64,000 bases of DNA from an uncultured Clostridia bacterium (GCA_946414315.1 CAMKNZ010000006.1:1-64000); one strand, 5' to 3'; positions 8,957 to 17,905 are shown, counted from the first letter of the stretch. The notes: a model not told the origin generated them from the sequence alone. A program made the numbers and translations.

Positions 8957-9547
8957 TGGGCCCGGCAGAAAGCCAGCGTTATGGTGCTGCAGATGCGGCC
9001 GCATTTCATTTTCAATACCATGATGAGCATCTACAGCCTCTGCAACCAGGATCCGCAGAAGGCCCGGCAGGTGACGATGGATTTCACCAACTACCTCCGG
9101 AAAGATTTCAACGCCGTTGCCAGCGACAGCACCATTCCGTTTTCCGCGGAACTGGAGCATACACGGGCTTACCTGGCCGTGGAGCAGGTACGGTTTGAAG
9201 ACCTGCTTCTGGTGGATTTTGATACGCCGCATATCCGGTTCCGGCTGCCGCCGCTGACCCTGCAGCCGCTCGCGGAAAACGCTGTCAAACACGGCATGAA
9301 CCCGGACGCCGGACCCCTCCGCATTTCAATCCGGACGCGGCGGACAGAGACCGGCAGCGAGATTACCGTGGAGGACAACGGTCCCGGTTTTGATCTTTCA
9401 GACAGCGGAAAACCGCATCCCACCCTTGAAAATATCCGGCAGCGGCTGGATATGATGTGCGGCGGGAAAATGGAAATCATGCCGAAGGACGGAGGCGGCA
9501 CGACGGTGAAAGTGACGATTCCCCAGGCGGATCTTCCGGACAAATGA
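8957..9547 (+). pseudogene. 5'-truncated LytS/YesM-type histidine kinase remnant
   Basis: The frame opens after a stop at 8954 and goes straight into the dimerisation box QMRPHFIFN, followed by the N box (PLAENAVKHG) and the ATP-lid/G box (EDNGPGFDL, GTTVKVTIP). A full kinase of this family has several hundred residues of sensor and membrane sequence before the H box. Here only about nine residues remain and there is no plausible RBS. The catalytic half is intact and in frame, so the deletion is probably recent. No response regulator gene is adjacent. A short soluble kinase from ATG 8981 cannot be excluded. Confidence 0.75.
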
Positions 9548-9715
9548 TGAAATCTGCCGGCTGCCCGGCCTGTGCACAGAACAGCGATGAGGAAGCACGA
9601 ACCGTCCCTGTTCTGCCCTGTATGAGGAGAGAAAGACATATTCCGGCCCGGGAGAGGCTCATGCGGATGAGCTGATGGGAACAGGCAGAATATCAATCAC
9701 AAGGAAAGTCAAAAA

Positions 9716-9735
9716 ACGCGGCCCGAGGGCCGCGT
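9716..9735 (-). terminator. Terminator of the GGDEF-EAL gene
   Basis: ACGCGGCC and GGCCGCGT with a 4-nt loop. Read on the minus strand, it is followed by a run of six T. Confidence 0.9.
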
Positions 9736-9747
9736 CGGAATGCGCGT

Positions 9748-12342
9748 TTACATGACGGTCAGCACGACGACCGCGAGGGCGGTCCTTCCGGTGACGGGGT
9801 TCGAGGCCAGGTGGCGGATAAAGGCGTGCATGGTGTCCCCGTTCGGCAGGGACTCCTGCAGGGTTTCCCATCCGCCCTCGTCCCGGCGGCGGATGACGGC
9901 TTCCACAAAGGGACTCATCTGCGCCGGGTCGTCCAGGGGCATGGCGTTTTGCGGGTTCTCCTCCAGACTGAAACCGATGTGCCGGGCCACGAACTCGCGG
10001 TAGCTCCGGTTGGCGCGGATGATGACCGCCGAATGAGCGTCCGCCTCCATGACCGCCATGGGAAGCGTCCGGAAATAGCCGCTGTAATCCGGTCCAGCGC
10101 CTTCCGTTTTCGCGACCATGGACGGATCCCGGAGGTTGATCTTGCTGATGCTGTTGTAATACTCGGTTTCCCCGGGGTTTTCCAGCCCGATCCGGTACCC
10201 GGTTTCCCGCCGCTCCCGCAGTTCGTCCTGGCTCACCGGAGCGCTGTAGAAATAGCCCTGGACCTTGCCGGCGCCGATCTCCTCCAGGAACCGGATCTGG
10301 TCTTCTCTTTCCACGCCCTCGACGATTGTGTTGATTCCCAGGCCCAGGGCCATGCTGACCAGCTCCGTCAGGATGACGCGGCTCCGGTCGGAACCGTCGT
10401 ACTCCCGCATGAAACGCATATCCAACTTGATGGTGTCGAAGGGGAGGCTCTGGAGTACGTCCAGTGAGCTGAAACCGCTGCCGAAGTCGTCCATCCACAC
10501 CTTGAAGCCTTTTTCCCCGAAGCGCTCGATCTGCCGCCGCATGAAGTCGAAGTCGGATCCGATCACGCTCTCCGTGATCTCGAGCCGGAGCAGGCCCCGG
10601 TCCACACCGGCCCGGTCCACCCGCTTCGCAATCTCTTCCACCATGTCGCAGGCGTCGAAGTCCGTCCGGCTCAGGTTGACGGACACCGGGACCAGCGGGA
10701 TGCCGTCCTCCGCCTTCATCCGCAGGAAGTTTGCCACCTCTTCCACCATGTGCAGGTCCAGCTTGTAGGCCAGGCGGGCCTCCTCCAGCGCAGGAATAAA
10801 CTCCGCGGGGGAGATCATGCCCCGTTCCGGATCGCTCCACCGGGCCAGGGCCTCCTCCGCGCAGACCCGGTTGTTGACCAGCCGCACGATCGGCTGGATC
10901 CAGGCGCGGATCTGCCCCTTCGCGATGGCCTCTTCCAGGTGGTCGGCGATGTACTGCTTCCTGGCCCGGTTCCGCGCCTCGCTGGAGCTGGCGTCCGCCA
11001 GTTTCCGGCGGATGCCTTCGCTGCGGTAGAAGGATTCCTTGTCGGAATACATGTCCTGATCCGCCCGGCGGAAGAGGGCAAGATAGTCGGCGTCCGAATG
11101 CGGGTCGAACACCGCGAAACCCTTGGAAACCGAAAGCTCCGCTTCCGGATGGACCGGCCGCCGGTTCAGCCGCAGGATGGTTTCCTGCAGCTGCGCGCCC
11201 AGGCGGGCCACCTGCTCCCTGCCGGCGTTTTCCATGACGGCAACGAACTCGTCCCCGCCGATCCGGAAGACGCTCTCCCGGCCGAAAACCTCCGTGAGGG
11301 CATCAGACGCCTGGATGATGATCCGGTCGCCGGTTTCATGCCCGCAGAGGTCGTTGATCTGCTTCAGGTTGTTGAGATCGAAGATTCCGATGGCGAAGGA
11401 GGCTTTCCCGTCCGCGATCTGCCGGTTCAGATGGTCCATCTTTTCCAGGTACGCGTTCCGGCTGCCCGCGCCGGTCATCAGGTCCCGTTTCGCCTGGGCA
11501 TTGGTATAAAGAATGTATTCCTTCAGACGGCCCTGGGTCTTCTGCAGGCGTTCCCGGATGGCTTCGATGTCGCGATCCTGGGAGGAGCGGTTTTCGGGAT
11601 CCGTGCCGGGATCTTCGTCCCCTTCCAGGCGGATCGCCCGCGCCAGCTGTTCCACGTCGTTCCCGAGTTCCACCGCCTCCTGGCTGACCCGGCGAAGCCG
11701 CGACCTCAGACGGCTTGAAATCATCAGCGTCATGCCGATGCCGGCTGCCAGTGTCAGGAAAACGGCGGTCAGTACGATCCACAGCTGCTTTGTCAGCCGG
11801 TCGTTATACCAGTTCGCGTCAAAATCCACGGCCACCACGCAGGCGACTTTTCCATCCGAGGTAAAAACCGGGCTGTAGGAACTGTAAAAGACGCCCCATG
11901 CGTCCTCGTAAGCTTCCCGGTCCACGCCGCCGATCCCGTCAAAGGCGGCGACCAGCGCCGGCGTTGTGATGACCGGATCCTCAAAGGCGCCCGGGTCGTC
12001 GGACGGGTCGATGCCGAAAACGTACAGGCCGTCTCCGCGGTCGTAGACACAGTAAATATATTCCAGCTCAATATTGTCGTAGAAGGTGCGCAGGATCCGC
12101 ATGCCCTCCCGGTACGCTGGCGTATCCACATCCCTTGCTGTCAGACCGGCCAGGGCGTCCCCGTCCAGCATGTCCGCGGCGGTGTTCGAGATGTCGAGCA
12201 TCCGTTGGTTGATCAGCGTCCGCAAGGCGTCGCTGGACTGGGAAGAAAGTACAAAGCCAATCAGCCCTGTGATCAGAACGACCACAGCGCACAGGACGAC
12301 GACAGCGGTCATCGTCAGGCTGAGACTGTTTTTTTTCTTCAT
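9748..12342 (-). CDS. GGDEF-EAL cyclic-di-GMP enzyme with periplasmic-type sensor and C-terminal PAS-like domain
   Basis: An 864-residue membrane protein. An N-terminal helix (about 8-32), an extracytoplasmic Cache-like sensor and a second helix (about 180-205) precede a linker. The GGDEF domain has an intact GGDEF at about 362-366. The EAL domain has EAL at about 497-499, plus NLSRTDF, LEITES, DDFGSGFSSL, KLDMRFM, EGVE and QGYFYS, so the phosphodiesterase residues look complete. About 120 extra residues after EAL resemble a PAS fold and would be an unusual C-terminal sensor. The net activity cannot be predicted. It stands alone with its own promoter and terminator. An HD-GYP protein is encoded at 42322. 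Confidence 0.92.
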   Translation of the reverse strand: MKKKNSLSLTMTAVVVLCAVVVLITGLIGFVLSSQSSDALRTLINQRMLDISNTAADMLDGDALAGLTARDVDTPAYREGMRILRTFYDNIELEYIYCVYDRGDGLYVFGIDPSDDPGAFEDPVITTPALVAAFDGIGGVDREAYEDAWGVFYSSYSPVFTSDGKVACVVAVDFDANWYNDRLTKQLWIVLTAVFLTLAAGIGMTLMISSRLRSRLRRVSQEAVELGNDVEQLARAIRLEGDEDPGTDPENRSSQDRDIEAIRERLQKTQGRLKEYILYTNAQAKRDLMTGAGSRNAYLEKMDHLNRQIADGKASFAIGIFDLNNLKQINDLCGHETGDRIIIQASDALTEVFGRESVFRIGGDEFVAVMENAGREQVARLGAQLQETILRLNRRPVHPEAELSVSKGFAVFDPHSDADYLALFRRADQDMYSDKESFYRSEGIRRKLADASSSEARNRARKQYIADHLEEAIAKGQIRAWIQPIVRLVNNRVCAEEALARWSDPERGMISPAEFIPALEEARLAYKLDLHMVEEVANFLRMKAEDGIPLVPVSVNLSRTDFDACDMVEEIAKRVDRAGVDRGLLRLEITESVIGSDFDFMRRQIERFGEKGFKVWMDDFGSGFSSLDVLQSLPFDTIKLDMRFMREYDGSDRSRVILTELVSMALGLGINTIVEGVEREDQIRFLEEIGAGKVQGYFYSAPVSQDELRERRETGYRIGLENPGETEYYNSISKINLRDPSMVAKTEGAGPDYSGYFRTLPMAVMEADAHSAVIIRANRSYREFVARHIGFSLEENPQNAMPLDDPAQMSPFVEAVIRRRDEGGWETLQESLPNGDTMHAFIRHLASNPVTGRTALAVVVLTVM

Positions 12343-12437
12343 GTGACACCTTTTCCGTAACGGATTCAGCGTTCATATCGTTTTTTTCGGCAGACAGCAC
12401 GGCGGCTGTCCGCCCGGACAAGTCATCTTTCCAGGAT

Positions 12438-12466
12438 ATTATACTCCTGCCGCATGGATTTCACAA
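12438..12466 (-). promoter_or_regulatory. Sigma-A promoter of the GGDEF-EAL gene
   Basis: On the minus strand TTGTGA, 17-bp spacer, TATAAT, about 95 bp upstream of the start codon. Confidence 0.7.
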
Positions 12467-12635
12467 GAGACAGGGAAGCCGTGCGGACGAAAAACCGTTT
12501 TTCCGGCTTTGGCGCAGTGCCGGAAGCCCCCCTGTTCACACGTCCGGAGGACGTTCAGGCATTCCGGAATACTGTCAGATTCTCGCAAGAGGTCTGCATA
12601 TTTTTCCGGATTTTTATCCGGCCAGGAGGGATTTC

Positions 12636-12854
12636 ATGTATACACACTCTGATCCGACAGCAAACCGCGCGATCGGTGCGGCGGAACGCGAATGGAAGCG
12701 GATGACAGTCCTGGCGTACAGGTATCGGACAGATTCGGAAACCGCGAAACGGATCGGCGACCCGCGGCGGATCTTCACCGGAATTTTGAGCCGGCTGCTG
12801 ACTGATCCACTGGAAGAACTGGAGAAGACAGTTTCCGGCAGGAAGACTGATTGA
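12636..12854 (+). CDS. Small hypothetical protein (72 aa)
   Basis: ATG 12636 follows AGGAGGG with ideal spacing. The product is basic, Arg/Lys-rich and mostly helical, with no signal peptide or membrane segment. I recognise no family. It sits alone between two minus-strand genes. The good RBS is the main support. Confidence 0.5.
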   Translation: MYTHSDPTANRAIGAAEREWKRMTVLAYRYRTDSETAKRIGDPRRIFTGILSRLLTDPLEELEKTVSGRKTD

Positions 12855-12974
12855 AAGTCATATTCACGGGTGGTTTTCCCGTCTGGGAACCGGTGTCGAA
12901 TTTTGTGAATATAGATAATGAAAATAATGACTCGAGAAAAAAAGTGGGTCAAAAGTTGGTCACGAGGCAAAAAG

Positions 12975-13015
12975 AAAACCCGGGCGCCTTTGAAAAATAA
13001 GGCGACCCGGGTTTT
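12975..13015 (-). terminator. Terminator of guaA
   Basis: AAAACCCGGGCGCCTT pairs with the right arm at 12999-13015 with one bulged base. On the minus strand T-rich sequence follows. Confidence 0.85.
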
Positions 13016-13021
13016 GTGCAA

Positions 13022-14008
13022 TCATTCGAACTCAATCGTGGCGATAGGCTTTTCGGAGATATCCCACAGGACGCGGTTTACGCCGGGAACGGTCTTGATG
13101 ATCCGGTCGCGCATGGTGCAGAGCACAGGGAAGGGGATTTCCGGAATGGTGGCGGTGACGGCGTCCACAGTGTTGACCGCGCGGATGATCACAGCCCAGC
13201 CCATGTAGCGTTCGCCTTTGCCGTCCACGTAGCGGATGCCGGTGGACTGGAAGGGCGGAATCACGCAGAAGTACTGCCACGGGATCTCCGGCAGCTTGCC
13301 GATCTCTTCGCGGACGATGGCATCGGCTTCACGGAGGGCTTCCAGGCGGTCACGGGTGATGGCGCCGACACAGCGGACACCCAGACCGGGACCGGGGAAG
13401 GGCTGACGGTAGACCATGCCGTCCGGCAGGCCCAGGGCCTTGCCGACCACACGGACTTCGTCCTTGTACAGGAGCTTGACGGGCTCGACCAGTTCGAACT
13501 GGAGATCGTCCGGCAGGCCGCCGACGTTGTGATGGGCTTTGACGCCCACGCTCTCGGTGATATCGGGATAGATGGTACCCTGAGCCAGGAAGGCGATGCC
13601 GTCCTGCTTGCGGGCTTCTTCCTCAAAGACGCGGATGAACTCGGCGCCGATGATCTTGCGCTTCTGTTCCGGATCGTCCACACCGGCCAGCTTGTCCAGG
13701 AAGCGGTCGACCGCGTCCACATAGACCAGGTTGGCTTTCATCTGGTTCCGGAAAACTTCGATGACCTGTTCCGGTTCGCCCTTGCGCAGGAGACCGTGGT
13801 TGACATGAACCGCGACCAGCTGCTGGCCGATCGCCTTGATCAGCAGGGCGGCGACAACGGAGCTGTCCACGCCGCCGGACAGGGCGAGCAGGACCTTTTT
13901 ATCCCCGACCTGCTCACGGATCGCCTTAACCTGTTCTTCAATAAAGGCGTTGGCAAGTTCCGGGGTCATAATGCGCTGCATGGTTTCGGGCCGTTTGTTG
14001 CTATCCAT
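13022..14008 (-). CDS. guaA: GMP synthase, ATP-pyrophosphatase subunit only
   Basis: Amination of XMP to GMP. The 328-residue product contains the PP-loop SGGVDSS (44-50), the XMP-binding block RQPFPGPGLGVR and the C-terminal dimerisation domain ending IATIEFE. The bacterial enzyme is normally above 500 residues, with an N-terminal class I glutamine amidotransferase domain that is absent here. Translation starts cleanly after GGAGGATAAGAG, with stop codons and a promoter upstream, so this is not a frameshift. The arrangement matches the archaeal two-subunit type (GuaAb). Either a separate amidotransferase exists elsewhere or the enzyme uses free ammonia. Confidence 0.92.
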   Translation of the reverse strand: MDSNKRPETMQRIMTPELANAFIEEQVKAIREQVGDKKVLLALSGGVDSSVVAALLIKAIGQQLVAVHVNHGLLRKGEPEQVIEVFRNQMKANLVYVDAVDRFLDKLAGVDDPEQKRKIIGAEFIRVFEEEARKQDGIAFLAQGTIYPDITESVGVKAHHNVGGLPDDLQFELVEPVKLLYKDEVRVVGKALGLPDGMVYRQPFPGPGLGVRCVGAITRDRLEALREADAIVREEIGKLPEIPWQYFCVIPPFQSTGIRYVDGKGERYMGWAVIIRAVNTVDAVTATIPEIPFPVLCTMRDRIIKTVPGVNRVLWDISEKPIATIEFE

Positions 14009-14059
14009 CTCTTATCCTCCAATCGATCCGCAGAAATACATATAGATGATACAAAGAAA

Positions 14060-14088
14060 AGAATAGGAAAAGACAGGGCCAGTGTCAA
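14060..14088 (-). promoter_or_regulatory. Promoter of guaA
   Basis: On the minus strand TTGACA, 17-bp spacer, TATTCT, about 50 bp upstream of the start. No purine riboswitch or PurBox was recognised between promoter and start codon. Confidence 0.65.
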
Positions 14089-14216
14089 TCTGAAAAGATG
14101 ACAAAAAGATAAAAGCTTTTTTTCAGAATAGCGAATTTTTCACCGCCCGGGAAACACCGGCCGGTTTCAGGAAAGCGAGGACCCGGCGGAGGGGAACCGT
14201 AAAGAAAAGAAAGGGA

Positions 14217-14245
14217 TTGACAAGCGGCGGTCCGGCGCATAAAAT
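14217..14245 (+). promoter_or_regulatory. Promoter of the mannanase-manA unit
   Basis: TTGACA (14217-14222), 17-bp spacer, TAAAAT (14240-14245). Transcription would start near 14252, just before the GTTAAC operator block. Confidence 0.75.
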
Positions 14246-14261
14246 AAAGTTCGCGCAGAGA

Positions 14262-14291
14262 TTAACACGTTAACTTAACAAAGAAGTTAAC
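14262..14291 (+). promoter_or_regulatory. GTTAAC operator block (putative LacI-family sites)
   Basis: TTAACACGTTAAC (14262-14274) is followed by the inverted repeat TTAAC-N7-GTTAA ending at 14290. Related GTTAAC pairs lie at 16316, 16438 and 19806, all next to mannan-gene promoters. The probable ligand-responsive repressor is the LacI protein encoded at 21054. Confidence 0.65.
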
Positions 14292-14293
14292 GG

Positions 14294-15289
14294 ATGAAAA
14301 ACCACCCGGGAAAGGACCAGGTGAAGACGGACATGAAGATCAGAGGATTTACCTACGGATATGACGGAAGGCGCGGGGATTACCGGACGCCGGAAGCGGC
14401 CCTGTCCATTGACCGGCTGGCAGCTCTCGGCGGGGACTGGGCGGCCCTGGCTTTCACGGTCTGCCAGGAAACATACCATTCCACGCAGATCCGGCCGGAT
14501 TACCGGTTCACGGTGACGGACCGGGATGTGGCGACAGCGGTGAGCCGGCTGCACGGCGCCGGGCTGAAAGTCTGCATGAAGCCGATCGTGAACTGCCTGG
14601 ACGGGGTCTGGCGCGCGAACATCGATTTCCCGGAGCGGGAATGGGGCGAGGGCGACTACTGGCAGGAATGGTTTTCTTCCTACAAGGCCTTCCTCTGCCA
14701 CTACGCGGAGATCGCGGAGGAGACCGGCTGCGAGATGTTCTGCGTCGGATGTGAGATGCTCGGCACCGAGAAGAAAGAAGCGCTCTGGCGGCGGACCATC
14801 GCCGCGGTCCGGGAGATCTATCACGGACCGCTGGTCTACAATACCAACCACGGCAAGGAGAAAAACTTCGGCTGGTGGGACGCGGTGGACTATATCGGCA
14901 CGTCCGCCTATTACCGGGTAGCGGACAAGCCCGGCGCTTCCGCGGAAGAAATGAAGGAACAGTGGGACAGATACAAGGCGCAGTTGGCGGAGATTTCCCG
15001 GCTGAACGGCGGCAAGCAGATCATCTTCATGGAGATCGGCTGCCGCAGCGCACTCGGCTGCGCGATGATGCCCTATGACTTTTCCCACAGGGAATTCCCC
15101 TACAGCGAGGAGGAACAGGCGAACTTTTATGAATCCTGCTTTCAGTCCGTTTGGGAGGAACCGTGGTTCGGCGGTATGTTCTGGTGGGACTGGTATACGA
15201 AGCTGCCGGAAACAAAACCGGAAACGGGCTTTTCCATTGTCGACAAGCAGGCGGAGAACATCGTGAAAGCATGGTATGTAAAGGCGTAA
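14294..15289 (+). CDS. GH113-type intracellular beta-mannanase/mannosidase
   Basis: A TIM-barrel glycoside hydrolase of about 320 residues resembling family 113: opening strand MKIRGFTYGYDG, acid/base Glu in the GCEMLGTE block, candidate nucleophile Glu in IIFMEIGCRS, and the WWDWY signature near the C-terminus. There is no signal peptide, so it would act on imported mannooligosaccharides. The start is ambiguous. ATG 14294 abuts the operator and lacks a clear RBS. ATG 14333 begins exactly at the family-like N-terminus and is preceded by GTGAAGACGG. It heads the mannan locus, 11 bases before manA. Confidence 0.78.
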   Translation: MKNHPGKDQVKTDMKIRGFTYGYDGRRGDYRTPEAALSIDRLAALGGDWAALAFTVCQETYHSTQIRPDYRFTVTDRDVATAVSRLHGAGLKVCMKPIVNCLDGVWRANIDFPEREWGEGDYWQEWFSSYKAFLCHYAEIAEETGCEMFCVGCEMLGTEKKEALWRRTIAAVREIYHGPLVYNTNHGKEKNFGWWDAVDYIGTSAYYRVADKPGASAEEMKEQWDRYKAQLAEISRLNGGKQIIFMEIGCRSALGCAMMPYDFSHREFPYSEEEQANFYESCFQSVWEEPWFGGMFWWDWYTKLPETKPETGFSIVDKQAENIVKAWYVKA

Positions 15290-15300
15290 CGGAGGGAAGC

Positions 15301-16263
15301 ATGACAAACAACGTTGAAGTTTATCCACTGATCATGGAACCTTCCTTCCGGTACGGGCAGAGCACGCCCTGGGGCGGGCACGCGCTGAAAGAGAAATACG
15401 GCAAGCACGCGCCGGAGGAAATCACCGGGGAAAGCCTGGAGATCTCAGCGCTGCCCGGACATGAAAGCCGGGTGACAAACGGCGCATACCGGGGGAAAAG
15501 CCTGCAGGAGGTTTTTACGGCCTGGGGCGACTGGCTGACCGGAAAACGGGAAAAGACGTTCCCGCTGATGCTCAAGATCCTCGACGCGCATCAGTGCCTG
15601 TCCGTGCAGGTGCATCCGGATGACGCCTATGCGATGGAACATGAAGGGAAAACCGGAAAGAGTGAAGCCTGGTATATCCTGGACGCGGCGCCGGGGGCCC
15701 GGCTGGTCTACGGCATCGATACCCGCGGGGAAAAACTGGACGATATCGTGGAAGCCGGCCGGCTGGAGGAATGCCTGCACTGGGTGGAGGTGAAGACCGG
15801 GGACGTGTTTTATATCCCCAGCGGTACAATCCATGCCCTCGGTTCCGGAATCCAGTGTTATGAGATCCAGCAGTCTAGCGACGTAACCTACCGTTTCTGG
15901 GACTGGAACCGGGTCGGAAAAGACGGGAAGCCCCGCGAGCTGCATACCCGGCAGGCGGTTTCCGTATCAAAAGCGGAGCCGCTGTCCCGTATGCCGGAAA
16001 TGGAAAAAACGGCCTGCGAAGGCGGGGAGATCACGAGACTGGTCTGCGACCCGCATTTCCGGCTGGATGCTGTTGATGTGGATGGCACCTGGACGCTGCC
16101 GTCCGGCCGGATGCAGTTCCTGACACCAACGGCACCCTGCACGCTGCGATGGGGAACCCACAGCCATGAACTGACGGCATACCGGAGCGTGCTGGTTCCG
16201 GCACGGATGGAGAACGTGAGCATTTCCGGTCATGGCCGGATCCTGGTATCAAGCGCCCTGTAA
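15301..16263 (+). CDS. manA: Type I mannose-6-phosphate isomerase
   Basis: Interconverts mannose-6-P and fructose-6-P, channelling mannan-derived mannose into glycolysis. It is a 321-residue cupin enzyme of the short Firmicutes type. The zinc ligands are visible in VQVHPDD, GKSEAWY and the PSGTIHALG block. ATG 15301 follows GGAGGGAAGC; the frame is open further upstream but overlaps the GH113 gene. Its place immediately after the mannanase gene, in the same transcription unit, supports the assignment. Confidence 0.92.
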   Translation: MTNNVEVYPLIMEPSFRYGQSTPWGGHALKEKYGKHAPEEITGESLEISALPGHESRVTNGAYRGKSLQEVFTAWGDWLTGKREKTFPLMLKILDAHQCLSVQVHPDDAYAMEHEGKTGKSEAWYILDAAPGARLVYGIDTRGEKLDDIVEAGRLEECLHWVEVKTGDVFYIPSGTIHALGSGIQCYEIQQSSDVTYRFWDWNRVGKDGKPRELHTRQAVSVSKAEPLSRMPEMEKTACEGGEITRLVCDPHFRLDAVDVDGTWTLPSGRMQFLTPTAPCTLRWGTHSHELTAYRSVLVPARMENVSISGHGRILVSSAL

Positions 16264-16284
16264 AAACAGAAAAGAACAAGAAAC

Positions 16285-16310
16285 AGCCCTGCGGAAGCGG
16301 GGCTTCTTTT
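16285..16310 (+). terminator. Terminator after manA
   Basis: AGCCCTGC-GGAA-GCGGGGCT (one wobble pair) followed by a T-rich tail. Confidence 0.75.
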
Positions 16311-16315
16311 TGTTT

Positions 16316-16333
16316 GTTAACTAATTTGTTAAC
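16316..16333 (+). promoter_or_regulatory. Paired GTTAAC sites upstream of the sugar ABC operon
   Basis: GTTAAC at 16316-16321 and 16328-16333, a 12-bp direct spacing that is repeated exactly at 19807/19819. They lie about 65 bp upstream of the -35 element and could be an auxiliary operator for DNA looping. Confidence 0.5.
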
Positions 16334-16396
16334 CTATAAAACAACAACAGATGCGCAAGAAAAGGGGAAAAATCTTCAAAAATTGCAAAAATGGGC

Positions 16397-16425
16397 TTGA
16401 CAAGGCCGAAATTGACAGCTAATAT
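16397..16425 (+). promoter_or_regulatory. Promoter of the mannooligosaccharide ABC operon
   Basis: TTGACA (16397-16402), 17-bp spacer, TAATAT (16420-16425). The expected start point lies at the edge of the palindromic operator. Confidence 0.8.
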
Positions 16426-16437
16426 ATAAACAACAAA

Positions 16438-16453
16438 GGTTAACATGTTAACC
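16438..16453 (+). promoter_or_regulatory. Perfect 16-bp palindromic operator
   Basis: GGTTAACATGTTAACC is fully self-complementary and sits 13 bp downstream of the -10 element, an ideal repression position. It is the best candidate for the primary LacI-family operator of the locus. Confidence 0.7.
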
Positions 16454-16475
16454 AAACAAATAAGGAGGAGAACCC

Positions 16476-17810
16476 ATGAAGAAACTGATTTCCCTGATCC
16501 TGGCTCTGTGCCTGGTCCTCGGTATGGCTTCTTTTGCCGCCGCGGATGAAGAGCTGCCCACCTTTGACCAGATCGTGCTGGGCGAGAACACCGACCTGAC
16601 GGCGAAGATCCATTTCGCCTATCATCGCACGGATATCCCCGAAAAACTGGAAGGCTATGTGGCCGAATTCCAGAAGATCTATCCCAATGTCGAGATCGAA
16701 TATGAACTGATCACCGATTATGCCGAGAACGCCCTGATGCGGGTCGGCAATACGGACTGGACGATCATGGGCATCCCCACCGTCCAGAAGGACGAGCTGT
16801 CCAAGTATTTCGTGCCGCTGGGCTCCCTGGAAACCCTGAGCGGACTGTACAATTTCATGAGCTCCTGGTCCTTCGAAGGCGTGTGCTACGGCATTCCCTC
16901 CACGGGCAACGCCAACGGCGTCCTGTACAACAAGCGGATCTTCGCGGAAGCCGGCGTAACCGAGCTGCCCAAGACCCCCGATGAATTTATTGCCGCCCTG
17001 AAGGCTGTGAAGGAAAAGACCGACGCCATCCCGCTGTACACCAACTATGCTGCCGGCTGGACCATGGGCGCCTGGGACGCCTACATCGGCGTGGCCGCCA
17101 CCGGCAAGGACACCTACATGAATCAGGATCTGCCCCATGCCAAGGATCCCTTCGCGGACCAGGGCAACGGCACCGGCCCCTACGCCGTGTACAAGATTCT
17201 GTATGACGCGGCTGCGGAAGGCCTGATCGAAGACGACTACACCACCACCGACTGGGAAGGCTGCAAGCCGATGCTGAACAACGGCCAGATCGCCGCGATG
17301 GTGCTGGGCTCCTGGGCCTTCACCCAGATGCGCGACGCCGAGGGTGGCGAACATCCGGAAGACGTGGGCTACATGGCGTTCCCGATCACCATTGACGGAA
17401 AACAGTATGCTCCCGCCGGCGGCGACTACAACTTCGCGATCAACGTCCAGGCTTCCTATGAAGAAAAACTGGCTTCCATGTACTACCTGAAGTGGCTGAC
17501 CCATGAGAGCGGATTCGCCTACAGCGAAGGCGGCGTGCCGATCGACAAGAGCGGCGAGTATCCGGATCTGTACGCGGCCTTTGACGGCATCGATATGCTG
17601 TCCGACGCGGACGCGCTGGAAGGCGAGGAGACCCTGCTGAGCGAACTGAACGCCGAGTCTGAACTGAACTTCAACAACGGCGGCAACACCAAGGTGCAGG
17701 AGATCATCGAGCACGGTTTCAACCATGACAAGGAATTCGACGACATCATGGCTGACTGGAACGCTGCCTGGAGCGAAGCGCAGGCTGCCCTGAACGTGGA
17801 AGTAAAGTAA
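16476..17810 (+). CDS. Sugar ABC transporter substrate-binding protein (family 1)
   Basis: A 444-residue extracytoplasmic binding protein: signal peptide (MKKLISLILALCLVLG, cleavage near AAADEE), then an SBP_bac_1 fold with the NGVLYNKRIFAEAG block. A strong RBS (AAGGAGGAG) precedes it. No lipobox Cys is seen, which is unusual for a Gram-positive binding protein and is shared with the other binding protein at 6902. It is followed by two permease genes and no ATPase gene, so a shared MsmK-type ATPase elsewhere is expected. Context suggests mannooligosaccharide as ligand. Confidence 0.9.
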   Translation: MKKLISLILALCLVLGMASFAAADEELPTFDQIVLGENTDLTAKIHFAYHRTDIPEKLEGYVAEFQKIYPNVEIEYELITDYAENALMRVGNTDWTIMGIPTVQKDELSKYFVPLGSLETLSGLYNFMSSWSFEGVCYGIPSTGNANGVLYNKRIFAEAGVTELPKTPDEFIAALKAVKEKTDAIPLYTNYAAGWTMGAWDAYIGVAATGKDTYMNQDLPHAKDPFADQGNGTGPYAVYKILYDAAAEGLIEDDYTTTDWEGCKPMLNNGQIAAMVLGSWAFTQMRDAEGGEHPEDVGYMAFPITIDGKQYAPAGGDYNFAINVQASYEEKLASMYYLKWLTHESGFAYSEGGVPIDKSGEYPDLYAAFDGIDMLSDADALEGEETLLSELNAESELNFNNGGNTKVQEIIEHGFNHDKEFDDIMADWNAAWSEAQAALNVEVK

Positions 17811-17831
17811 CAGAACAAACGAATAACCCTC

Positions 17832-17866
17832 AGGCGGGGCCATGAGATCTGCTCCTGGCCCCGCCT
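17832..17866 (+). terminator. Intercistronic hairpin/attenuator between binding protein and permease genes
   Basis: An 11-bp GC-rich stem (AGGCGGGGCCA with TGGCCCCGCCT). Such hairpins commonly let the binding protein be expressed above the permeases, by partial termination or 3' end protection. Confidence 0.6.
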
Positions 17867-17905
17867 TCCGTTTACACGGGACAAGATTCATGGAGGTGTT
17901 TCCCG

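Noticed and set aside
7064-9292. Long minus-strand open frame opposite the family 5 binding protein
   Set aside because: It spans a gene, a terminator and a pseudogene on the other strand, and its composition is low in recognisable motifs. A shadow frame.
12454-12705. 83-codon plus-strand frame upstream of the 72-residue gene
   Set aside because: It overlaps the minus-strand promoter of the GGDEF-EAL gene, has no RBS, and conflicts with the better-supported ORF at 12636.
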